Shown here one piece after another: positions 1 to 6,384 of a stretch of 11,353 nt of DNA; within the stretch, counting starts at the first letter, position 1; each line of letters starts with the position of its first letter. The notes under the pieces were generated by a model, which searched no databases, was not told the origin of the DNA, and saw only the letters and a list, made by a program, of their open reading frames with translations. Origin of the DNA: Crocinitomicaceae bacterium (GTDB taxonomy: Bacteria; Bacteroidota; Bacteroidia; Flavobacteriales_D; Crocinitomicaceae); NCBI GenBank assembly GCA_002696025.1, contig NZQU01000041.1:1-11353 (forward strand). Reading direction: 5' to 3'. The position numbers and the translations under genes were made by a program.

Positions 1-1632
1 AGTCAGCTTGTCAATAATCAAAGCGGACTTAACCTTGCCTCAACACCTGTCATTAAAGATTTAGATAACGATGGAGACCTAGAGATTGTTTACATAGTTA
101 AAAAAGACAGTTTAAACCCATCTGCTTGGACTGGTTTTTATGTGAATCGTCTAGACCTTGGTATCAATACACCAAACAGCGGTGTGGCATGGGATGGTTA
201 TCTAGGAAATAAAGACAACGGGCTTTATAATTACTCTCCTATCTTTTGTGGGATAGGCAGTGTGGTTAACTCATCTATTGTAATGGATCCATCTTGTAAT
301 GGTTTTTCAGATGGCCTTATCACTCCTGAAACAAATGGAACAGGTCCATTTACTTTTATGTGGTCAACAGGTAGCATTGACAGCTCCATCACAAACCTTC
401 CGGCCGGGAGCTACTCTGTTAGGGTAACCAATTCTCAAAACTGTTACGAAGATGTTTATTATACATTAAATGATCCTTTTATTATTAGTTTCGGGAATAT
501 TGCTACACCTACTTGTATTGGCGACACTAATGGAACTGCAACACTTTCCTCAACAGGTTGCCCATGTATGTTTAGCAGTTGTGTGTTTTTATGGGACAAT
601 GGAATTACCACAAAACCGAATACAAGCCTAACAGAGGGATGGCACAGTGTAACAATCACTCACACAAATGGCTGTGTAGTAGTTGACTCTGTGCTAATTC
701 CAAATAGCGCACCTGTTATTGACTCAATGATTACTATAAATGTTGCGTGTAACGGTGGTCAAACAGGTGAGGTTGAACTTATATCCAATAATGCTCTACC
801 ACCTGTAAGTTATACATGGCAACATGGTGCTGTTGGTGAGTATCTTGACTCCCTTTCTGCAGGCATCTATTTTGTGATGGCAGAGGATTCTCGGCCATGT
901 ATTGATTCAATGACAATAATTGTATCAGAATCTGACTCCATATCGAATATTATTACTGTTAATGACGTGAATTGTTATGGAAACAATGATGGTCAAGCTA
1001 CAATCAACACCTCTGGTGGTCTTGGTCCACACAATTATTTCATTGACTCTGCAATGATCAACTCAAATACGATTGACTCATTATCTATTGGCACTTACCT
1101 GTTATATAGTATTGATTCTTTAGGATGTATTTCTGCAACTGATTCTTTTACAATAGTTCAACCTGATGTATTATCAGTCGGACTAACAAGCACTCTTTCC
1201 TCTGGTCTAAATGTTCCTGATGGATCTGCAAATGCATTGGTTTCGGGAGGAACAGTTCCATACAGCTACATATGGAATGATCCTCTTATGCAAAGCAGTT
1301 CAACGGCAACAAACCTAATTGGTGGTTGGTATCAAGTAACGGTTAGTGATTCTAATAATTGTTCTGTAATTGACTCTATTTATGTAGGAGCAGTTTCGCT
1401 AGGAAATATTGAAGATGAAGATGTATTCATTTATCCAAATCCAACAAACAATCATATTAATGTTTCTGGATTAGATGAATTCTCTTTTGAAATAACAGAT
1501 TTAAAAGGTCGGGTTTTAAGTACCGGCAGAAATTCTAATATAATTTCAATAGAGGATTTTGCAAATGGAATTTATGTTCTTAGCCTTGAAAAAAAGGGAT
1601 TTAGCAAAAAATTCTTTGTGGTTAAAGAATAA
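1..1632 (+). CDS. Secreted multi-repeat protein with T9SS type A sorting domain (5' end outside window)
   Basis: The reading frame is open from the first base, so this is the C-terminal 543 residues of a larger protein. Near the left edge (about 49-105) it encodes VIKDLDNDGDLEIVYI, which resembles the calcium-binding DxDxDG loop of FG-GAP/VCBS repeats. Five SprB-like repeats of about 65-75 residues follow, each with a C-x-G-x-x-x-G-like opening (altered in the last), a Trp or aromatic core and a closing N-x-C or G-C. The end (about 1423-1629) is a T9SS type A tail: YPNP near its start, DLKGRVL, NGIYVLSL and a basic KKFFVVKE end. By family knowledge such tails direct export across the outer membrane, with cleavage and often surface anchoring. 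I infer a large extracellular or cell-surface protein, perhaps adhesive; the substrate is unknown. The frame is intact, and a hairpin terminator follows the stop. Confidence 0.88.
   Translation, partial: SQLVNNQSGLNLASTPVIKDLDNDGDLEIVYIVKKDSLNPSAWTGFYVNRLDLGINTPNSGVAWDGYLGNKDNGLYNYSPIFCGIGSVVNSSIVMDPSCNGFSDGLITPETNGTGPFTFMWSTGSIDSSITNLPAGSYSVRVTNSQNCYEDVYYTLNDPFIISFGNIATPTCIGDTNGTATLSSTGCPCMFSSCVFLWDNGITTKPNTSLTEGWHSVTITHTNGCVVVDSVLIPNSAPVIDSMITINVACNGGQTGEVELISNNALPPVSYTWQHGAVGEYLDSLSAGIYFVMAEDSRPCIDSMTIIVSESDSISNIITVNDVNCYGNNDGQATINTSGGLGPHNYFIDSAMINSNTIDSLSIGTYLLYSIDSLGCISATDSFTIVQPDVLSVGLTSTLSSGLNVPDGSANALVSGGTVPYSYIWNDPLMQSSSTATNLIGGWYQVTVSDSNNCSVIDSIYVGAVSLGNIEDEDVFIYPNPTNNHINVSGLDEFSFEITDLKGRVLSTGRNSNIISIEDFANGIYVLSLEKKGFSKKFFVVKE
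256..1400 (+). repeat. Five tandem SprB-like protein repeats
   Basis: These are degenerate protein-level repeats, not DNA repeats. Approximate units are 274-468, 490-708, 720-930, 950-1170 and 1170-1395. Each opens with a motif such as SCNGFSDG, TCIGDTNG, ACNGGQTG or NCYGNNDG, and closes with a Gly-aromatic strand and a Cys (QNCYED, NGCVVV, RPCIDS, LGCISA, NNCSVI). The fifth unit has SSGLNVPDG at its opening and lacks the first Cys. The second carries three extra Cys (CPC, then SSC). The pattern matches the SprB repeat of gliding and secreted Bacteroidota proteins. A paired disulfide per unit is my inference. Confidence 0.7.
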
Positions 1633-1657
1633 GGAATATTATACATAGAATAATTGG

Positions 1658-1694
1658 TAAATACCGGGATGTTTATTCCGGTATTTATTTTTTT
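1658..1694 (+). terminator. Rho-independent terminator of the T9SS protein gene
   Basis: A perfect 10-bp stem (1658-1667 with 1678-1687, TAAATACCGG with its complement) has a 10-nt loop and is followed directly by seven T residues on the + strand. It lies 26 nt after the stop at 1632. The right arm contains the stop codon of the convergent leftward gene (1685-1687). No T tract follows on the minus strand, so it is directional for the rightward transcript. Confidence 0.85.
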
Positions 1695-3052
1695 GGGATA
1701 GTAAAATTAGTTACATCAACTTCGTAAATATCAATATTACTTTTGCCTTTTTTAACCTCTAAAGATGCCATCACCGCTTTTTTTAATTCAGGATAATACT
1801 GAAAGTGTGTGTCATCATTAACCGTGTTTACTATTGAACCTAAATTAATTGGCTTACCCCATTCTCCTTTTTTGTTTTTTGTAGAAACATAAATGTCAAA
1901 TCCTCCCATACCCACATGACCATTAGAGCTGAAAAACAAGTGCTTCCCATCAGGTGTTATATAAGGCGTTGTTTCACGTCCTGATGTATTGATGATGTCC
2001 GGAAGTGCTTTTGCCTTGCCCCACTTTCTGCCCTCTTTTTTAACAACCCATAAATCCGTAGCCTTTTTTTCATAATTTCTATCTGTCACAAAATACATTG
2101 TTTTACCATCAGAAGTCATGGTTGCAGATCCCTCAAAAAAAGTGGTGTTAATTGTTTTATTTTTAATTATTCTTGGAGTACTAAAAATTCCTGAGCGTCC
2201 CTTTTTAGTTTCAAAAATATCAGAGCCTCTTGTCGTCACCTTAACACATGCCTCTGTATTTACTGTTAATAAGCCTCTTTTAAAATCAGGAGATATATAA
2301 GTAAGCGCATCAAAACCAGGAGAATTAAATTTTCTAATCTTATTTGTGGTGCTGTCCCAATCATTAATTTTAGGATTCCATTTTGCTATGTATATATCTT
2401 CAAAATATTGCTGGTCTGCTGGATTTAAAGATTTTCCCTTAGTATCAGACCTTCTAGATGTAAAATATAAAACCCTCCCACTGTCACAAATGATTGGTGC
2501 ATATTCATGAAATTTAGAGTTTACTCGCCTTGACATTGTTTTTCTTTTTGATTTTTTGCCAGAAGCCATTTCTTTTTTTGCAAATTCACACTGCTTAATA
2601 TGAAGCTCAACATGCAACTCCTTGTTTAACGATTTTGTCAACAAACCTTTTGCTTTTTTGTAATAAAACATAGCAGAATCTATTTTACCAAGACGATGTA
2701 AAGATCTAGCGTATTGCTCCATTAAATCACCCGACTTAACTGCATCTTTGATTTTAAAAGCAGACTTTATCTGAGATAAAGCAAGCGGGTAATTCCTTTG
2801 GTCATAACTAACTTTACTTATATAAAAAACAGACTTCCAGTTTCCGGGATCTTTTTCAGAGGCTTCTCTAAATTTAATTAAGGCTTCTTGATTTCTTCCT
2901 TGTTGATATAGGGCAATGCCATCATTTAAGATCTTAGTGGCAATTGTTTTTGCAATAATATTGGATGAATCAACAGGCTTGGTAAATTTACCATTTGCAA
3001 AAGAAAAATTAATAACAAAAAGAGATAAACAAAAGGATATAATAAACTTCAT
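1685..3052 (-). CDS. Exported TPR and PD40 (WD40-like beta-propeller) protein
   Basis: This 455-residue protein starts with a Sec signal peptide (MKFIISFCLSLFVINFSFA, cleavage near 19-21; the Cys is within the hydrophobic core, so it does not look like a lipoprotein). TPR-like helices span about 40-160 (ALYQQGRNQEALIKF, YARSLHRLGKIDSAMFYYKKA). A basic linker (KKSKRKTMSRR, 167-176) leads to PD40-type blades from about 182 to 445: APIICDSGRVLYFTSRR, SATMTSDGKTMYFVTDR, TPYITPDGKHLFFSSNG, then GGFDIYVS. In Bacteroidota, TPR plus PD40 proteins often end in an OmpA peptidoglycan-binding domain, as in the T9SS component PorE. Here the chain stops after the propeller, so peptidoglycan anchoring is not evident. 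I infer a periplasmic or envelope scaffold; a role in T9SS or gliding is possible but unproven. It is separated from tig upstream by a terminator and probably has its own promoter. Confidence 0.8.
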   Translation of the reverse strand: MKFIISFCLSLFVINFSFANGKFTKPVDSSNIIAKTIATKILNDGIALYQQGRNQEALIKFREASEKDPGNWKSVFYISKVSYDQRNYPLALSQIKSAFKIKDAVKSGDLMEQYARSLHRLGKIDSAMFYYKKAKGLLTKSLNKELHVELHIKQCEFAKKEMASGKKSKRKTMSRRVNSKFHEYAPIICDSGRVLYFTSRRSDTKGKSLNPADQQYFEDIYIAKWNPKINDWDSTTNKIRKFNSPGFDALTYISPDFKRGLLTVNTEACVKVTTRGSDIFETKKGRSGIFSTPRIIKNKTINTTFFEGSATMTSDGKTMYFVTDRNYEKKATDLWVVKKEGRKWGKAKALPDIINTSGRETTPYITPDGKHLFFSSNGHVGMGGFDIYVSTKNKKGEWGKPINLGSIVNTVNDDTHFQYYPELKKAVMASLEVKKGKSNIDIYEVDVTNFTIPKK

Positions 3053-3087
3053 ATAATTATAAAAATTGAGACACGATTAAAGTTACA

Positions 3088-3095
3088 CAAAGCTA
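3088..3095 (-). promoter_or_regulatory. Candidate -7 promoter element for the TPR/PD40 gene
   Basis: The minus strand reads TAGCTTTG, a full match to the Bacteroidota -7 consensus TAnnTTTG. Transcription would start near 3081, giving a leader of about 28 nt before the ATG at 3052. No TTG is visible at the -33 spacing, because that region is occupied by the tig terminator. Support is therefore only the -7 match and its position. Confidence 0.5.
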
Positions 3096-3102
3096 TAAAA
3101 AT

Positions 3103-3129
3103 AAAAAAGCCGGATAAATATCCGGCTTT
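3103..3129 (-). terminator. Rho-independent terminator of tig
   Basis: A 10-bp stem (AAAGCCGGAT at 3106-3115 with its complement at 3120-3129) has a 4-nt loop. On the minus strand the stem runs into a T run (3108-3103). It lies 24 nt past the tig stop at 3153 and ends only about 8 nt before the -7 element of the next leftward gene. Confidence 0.88.
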
Positions 3130-3152
3130 AACATTATTAACATTAATATGTT

Positions 3153-4511
3153 CTAATTGAATTCTTTAACAAAATCATCATACTTGACTTTTTTAGGCTT
3201 TAAAGTTGCTGTGTTCTTACAAAGCTCAATAAGCTTGTCTTCTGCTAACCTTCCTATAATACTGTCTACTTGTTTTTTATCTTGTAAAAACTTTCTTGCG
3301 TTTTTATCAAGTTCTTCCTCATCTGGAACAGGAGCTCCGTAATTACTGTAATTTTGAATCAAAAGGCTTTTTGTATAGTCCACTAATTCTTTCTGGTCTA
3401 TTTGAACATCATGAGATTCAAATATTGCCTTTTCAATTAGCTGCCATTTTAACATTTTCAAATATCCATCAAACTCTTTTTCCAAAACCTCATCTGTTAA
3501 CGGTTTTTCATTTACTTGTTTGATCCATCTTTTCAAAAATGCTTCGGGAAAGCTTACTTTGATTTTTTTCATTAATTCATCAAATACAACCTTATGCAAC
3601 AAACGATCCGAATCTTTAGAAAACATTTGTTCTAAATCACTTTTAATTCGATCATTAAACGTTTTCTCATCTTTAACTGAATTGTCTGGGTATAATTTTA
3701 AAAACAACTCTTCATTTAATTCAGCAAAATTCATACATTTTATTTCGGTAATGGTAAATGTGAATTTTTTTCCTATTCCATCTAATTCATCTTCTTTAAC
3801 GCCTAACATTGCTGCCTTATCTTTTGGCCCTTTTGATAAATCATCTGGATTTACATTTAACACATCTCCAACTTTTTTCCCCACAAATTTCTTGCGAACC
3901 TTGTCGCTGTCTAAAAACTCAAGAGAAACTGTTGCCGAATGATCAACACCTCCTTCTTTTACAGACTTATCAGAATTTAACTCAACAAATCTACCTAAAA
4001 CCATGTCATTTTCCCCAACTAGTTCAGCGCTTTCAAGCTTTCCATATCTTCTTCTAATATCTTCGCTTTGTTTTTGAATTAAAGCCGCGTCTATTTCTAC
4101 CTCTTTATATGGGAATTTGTTTTTCTTAGAAATGGAAACATCAATTTTTGGTGGCAAACCGATTTCATAAGTAAATAAAAAGTCCGACGGATTGCTAAAA
4201 TCTCCCTCAAAACCATCGCCATCTTTAGGCATTGGATTTCCGAGTATATCAACTTTTTCAGTTGTTATGTATTTATTAATTGCTTCTGAAACCATTTTAG
4301 AAACCTCATCAAATAGCACAGAGGTTCCATATTGTTTTTTAATTAGTGACATGGGAACAAAACCTTTTCTAAAACCAGGTATATTCGCTTGTTTCCTGTG
4401 ATTTTCAAGTTTCGTTTCTACCTTGCTTTTATAATCTGCTGGTACAACCTTAACTTTTAATAAGGCGTTTAATTTGTCAATGTCTTCTCTAACAACTTCC
4501 ATATTAATCAT
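3153..4511 (-). CDS. tig: Trigger factor, ribosome-associated chaperone
   Basis: This 452-residue protein has the length and layout of trigger factor, which binds ribosomal protein L23 at the exit tunnel and shields nascent chains in the cytoplasm. The ribosome-binding signature NIPGFRKGFVP is at residues 43-53, with Phe47-Arg48-Lys49 as the docking loop, inside the N-terminal domain (1 to about 118). A divergent FKBP-like PPIase region covers about 165-262 (VLGRFVEL to FTFTITEI). The helical C-terminal chaperone arms follow (FAELNEELF onward to about 445). Two in-frame starts exist (MINMEVV at 4511 and MEVV at 4502); the second fits typical trigger factor N-termini slightly better, and no Shine-Dalgarno decides between them. 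Upstream lie a hairpin and tRNA-Leu on the same strand; downstream is a strong terminator. Unlike many genomes, no clpP/clpX follows. Confidence 0.95.
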   Translation of the reverse strand: MINMEVVREDIDKLNALLKVKVVPADYKSKVETKLENHRKQANIPGFRKGFVPMSLIKKQYGTSVLFDEVSKMVSEAINKYITTEKVDILGNPMPKDGDGFEGDFSNPSDFLFTYEIGLPPKIDVSISKKNKFPYKEVEIDAALIQKQSEDIRRRYGKLESAELVGENDMVLGRFVELNSDKSVKEGGVDHSATVSLEFLDSDKVRKKFVGKKVGDVLNVNPDDLSKGPKDKAAMLGVKEDELDGIGKKFTFTITEIKCMNFAELNEELFLKLYPDNSVKDEKTFNDRIKSDLEQMFSKDSDRLLHKVVFDELMKKIKVSFPEAFLKRWIKQVNEKPLTDEVLEKEFDGYLKMLKWQLIEKAIFESHDVQIDQKELVDYTKSLLIQNYSNYGAPVPDEEELDKNARKFLQDKKQVDSIIGRLAEDKLIELCKNTATLKPKKVKYDDFVKEFN

Positions 4512-4521
4512 TTTTATTTAT

Positions 4522-4550
4522 AAAAAATGGCCTCATTAAGAGACCATTTT
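4522..4550 (-). terminator. Hairpin with T run between tRNA-Leu and tig (terminator or attenuator)
   Basis: On the minus strand AAAATGGTCTC pairs with GAGGCCATTTT across a 5-nt loop, giving 11 bp including one G-U (arms 4540-4550 and 4524-4534). The T run continues to 4522. The first base of the upstream arm is the final A of the tRNA CCA end, so the hairpin abuts the tRNA. It ends about 10 nt before the first possible tig start, which leaves no room for a separate tig promoter after it. Confidence 0.7.
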
Positions 4551-4634
4551 GGTGCGGGCGGAGAGACTCGAACTCTCACACCTCGCGGCACTAGATCCTA
4601 AGTCTAGCGTGTCTACCAATTCCACCACGCCCGC
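4550..4634 (-). tRNA. tRNA-Leu (anticodon UAG), CCA encoded
   Basis: Read on the minus strand, the cloverleaf is complete. The acceptor GCGGGCG pairs with CGCCCGC and is followed by discriminator A and an encoded CCA. The D arm has a GTG/CAC stem with GG in the loop. The anticodon stem CTAGA/TCTAG has loop CTTAGGA, giving anticodon TAG. A long class II variable arm (about 13 nt) precedes the T arm GAGAG-TTCGAGT-CTCTC. The long variable arm and the anticodon both indicate leucine, reading CUA and probably other CUN codons. The 85-nt length fits tRNA-Leu. It is transcribed towards tig. Confidence 0.97.
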
Positions 4635-4677
4635 ATTTTCCCAATCAAAGAACTATTTTTATCTCAATTGAGGGGGG

Positions 4678-4709
4678 CAAATTTAAGGATAATATTTATA
4701 TAAGACAAA
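4678..4709 (-). promoter_or_regulatory. Bacteroidota-type promoter for tRNA-Leu and probably tig
   Basis: The minus strand carries TTTG (4709-4706), a 20-nt spacer and TAAATTTG (4685-4678), matching the Bacteroidota primary sigma consensus TTTG-N19-21-TAnnTTTG. The start site would be near 4671, about 37 nt before the tRNA 5' end. Elsewhere in the gene-free stretch 4635-4807 I see only a weak rightward candidate near 4787-4795. Confidence 0.75.
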
Positions 4710-4807
4710 GGCTAATGGAAAAATTAAAAATCCTTCAAATAATAATTATTTTAATCAACATCGAACAAAATGTATAGTTATTTTTTTAACCTTTGAAGTA
4801 TTATTGT

Positions 4808-5035
4808 ATGAATATGCCAGATTTTGATGCTGTAAGAGAACTTTTAAATGCCAGATTTTCAGGTGCGCCTGAACCATCTTATTTTGGTTTAAAAATGGTT
4901 TTTAATGCTTTTGGCATTGTTGCATTTGGTATTGTTATGTGGTATATCAATCAAAGAATAAGTAGAAAAAGAAATAACAGAAGAGTAAAATCCTCTTATT
5001 TTGGAAGTAGATACTCAAAAGAATGGAAAAAGTGA
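4808..5035 (+). CDS. Small single-pass membrane protein of unknown function
   Basis: I do not recognise this 75-residue protein. It begins with a short, acidic, amphipathic-looking stretch (MNMPDFDAVRELLNARF), then one transmembrane segment at about 29-47 (MVFNAFGIVAFGIVMWYI), then a strongly basic tail (RISRKRNNRRVK, about 50-61) ending SKEWKK. The positive-inside rule predicts N-terminus out and C-terminus in the cytoplasm. The tetrapeptide SYFG occurs twice (24-27 and 63-66). The start at 4808 is chosen over an in-frame TTG at 4793 because ATG is preferred; ATG at 4814 is equally possible. Its last 13 nt overlap kmo in another frame, so the two are probably co-translated. A membrane anchor or partner for the KMO product is a guess from context only. 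The overlap and typical composition support a real gene. Confidence 0.7.
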   Translation: MNMPDFDAVRELLNARFSGAPEPSYFGLKMVFNAFGIVAFGIVMWYINQRISRKRNNRRVKSSYFGSRYSKEWKK

Positions 5036-6384
5036 ATACTCAAAAAGAAAAAAAAGCAATTATTGTAGGTGCCGGACTTGTCGGCTCATTATGGGCTGTA
5101 TATCTATCAAGAGCTGGATATAAAGTTACTATTTATGAAAGGCGCATAGATATCCGAACAACTGATATCGCTGCTGGAAAATCGATAAACCTTGCTCTTT
5201 CAACTAGAGGGTGGAAAGCTCTTGACGAAGTAAATATTGGGGATGAAGTTCGGAAATTTGGAATTCCGATGTATGGTCGAACCATGCATGATGAATTTGG
5301 AAATTTAACTGACCAACCTTATGGAAAAGAAGGAGAGGCTATTTTTTCTATTTCAAGAGGTCTCACCAATGCCTGCATGATTGAGCAGGCTCAACAAAAA
5401 GGAAATGCCCATATTTTATTTGAACATGAATGTATAAGTGCTGATGTTAAAAATGGAACCATTACCGTTAAAAATTTAAATACAAATGAATTAATTCATG
5501 ATTCTGCTGATATACTTTTTGCTGCCGATGGCGCATTTTCTGCTATAAGATACAAAGCGCTCCAAAAAACTCAGGGATTTAATTACAGCCAGCGATTTAT
5601 AGAGGATGGCTATAGAGAAATTCTCTTGCCTGCTAATGAAGATGGGTCAGCAAAGCTTGATGTGAATCGCCTTCATATCTGGCCAAGAGGTCGATTCATG
5701 CTCATTGCTCTTGCAAATAATGACAACTCATTTACCTGTACTCTTTTTATGCCCCACAAGGGGTATGAGTTTTCTTTTGATAAATTAAACTCAAAAGAAG
5801 CTGTAAACAAATTTTTCCAAACAGTCTTTGCAGACTTTTATGATATGATGCCCAATATTGCAGACGCATGGGAGGATCATCCGCTTGCATCTCTTGCCAT
5901 CATTAGATGTTCCCCTTGGAATGTTGGAAAATTTCTACTAATTGGAGACTCTGCTCATGCTACAGTGCCTTTTTATGGACAAGGAATGAATAGTGGATTT
6001 GAAGATTGCACTGTTTTGTTCGAATTAATGGTAAAACATAATGAAAATTGGGATTTGATCTTTGAAGAATTTAGTAATACTAGAAAAGCCGATGGCGATG
6101 CGCTTCAAGACTTGTCTATTTATAATTACCATGTAATGAGAGATTATGTTGCTGACCCAGAGTTCCTATTACAAAAGAAGATTGAAGCAAAATTCAACAC
6201 TCTATATCCTCAAAAATGGATTCCACTATATTCTCAAGTAACATTTAGTACCATAAGATATAGTGAGGCATTAAAAAAAGGAAAACAACAAGATAAGATT
6301 ATGAAAGAAATTATGAAAACACCAAATATTGAAAATATATGGGATGACCAATCTATCATGGATAAAATACTAAGCAAAATATAA
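5023..6384 (+). CDS. kmo: Kynurenine 3-monooxygenase (FAD-dependent)
   Basis: KMO hydroxylates L-kynurenine to 3-hydroxykynurenine with NADPH and O2, a step of tryptophan breakdown and of tryptophan-to-quinolinate NAD synthesis. This 453-residue protein has the group A flavin monooxygenase motifs: the Rossmann GAGLVG at 16-21 with Glu39-Arg40, DGAFSAIR (169-176), and GDSAHATVPFYGQGMN (308-323) at the FAD ribityl site. KMO-specific features include NLALSTRG (57-63), Arg86 and Tyr100, which have the spacing of the kynurenine carboxylate-binding Arg/Tyr pair in characterised enzymes, and VTFSTIRYSEA (406-416). Asn368 is present in the C-terminal substrate region, but position 371 is Val where characterised enzymes have Glu. 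It overlaps the small gene upstream by 13 nt, and its TAA shares one base with the next ATG. No other kynurenine pathway gene is in view. The enzyme family is secure; exact substrate preference is less so because of Val371. Confidence 0.93.
   Translation: MEKVNTQKEKKAIIVGAGLVGSLWAVYLSRAGYKVTIYERRIDIRTTDIAAGKSINLALSTRGWKALDEVNIGDEVRKFGIPMYGRTMHDEFGNLTDQPYGKEGEAIFSISRGLTNACMIEQAQQKGNAHILFEHECISADVKNGTITVKNLNTNELIHDSADILFAADGAFSAIRYKALQKTQGFNYSQRFIEDGYREILLPANEDGSAKLDVNRLHIWPRGRFMLIALANNDNSFTCTLFMPHKGYEFSFDKLNSKEAVNKFFQTVFADFYDMMPNIADAWEDHPLASLAIIRCSPWNVGKFLLIGDSAHATVPFYGQGMNSGFEDCTVLFELMVKHNENWDLIFEEFSNTRKADGDALQDLSIYNYHVMRDYVADPEFLLQKKIEAKFNTLYPQKWIPLYSQVTFSTIRYSEALKKGKQQDKIMKEIMKTPNIENIWDDQSIMDKILSKI

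Noticed and set aside
142..1632. GTG at 142 as the start of the T9SS protein
   Set aside because: The frame is open to the first base and encodes a DxDNDGD FG-GAP-like motif upstream, so the gene starts outside the window.
3520..3942. Long open frame opposite tig
   Set aside because: Its Ser/Phe/Asn-rich translation is the antisense shadow of a well-conserved trigger factor gene and shows no domain or leader of its own.
4787..4795. Possible rightward promoter TAACCTTTG before the small gene
   Set aside because: It has three bases between TA and TTTG where the consensus has two, no TTG at -33, and would leave a leader of only a few bases.
4793..4807. TTG at 4793 as the start of the small membrane gene
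   Set aside because: It adds only five residues (KYYC after the start) and two ATG codons follow at 4808 and 4814; no ribosome site favours TTG.
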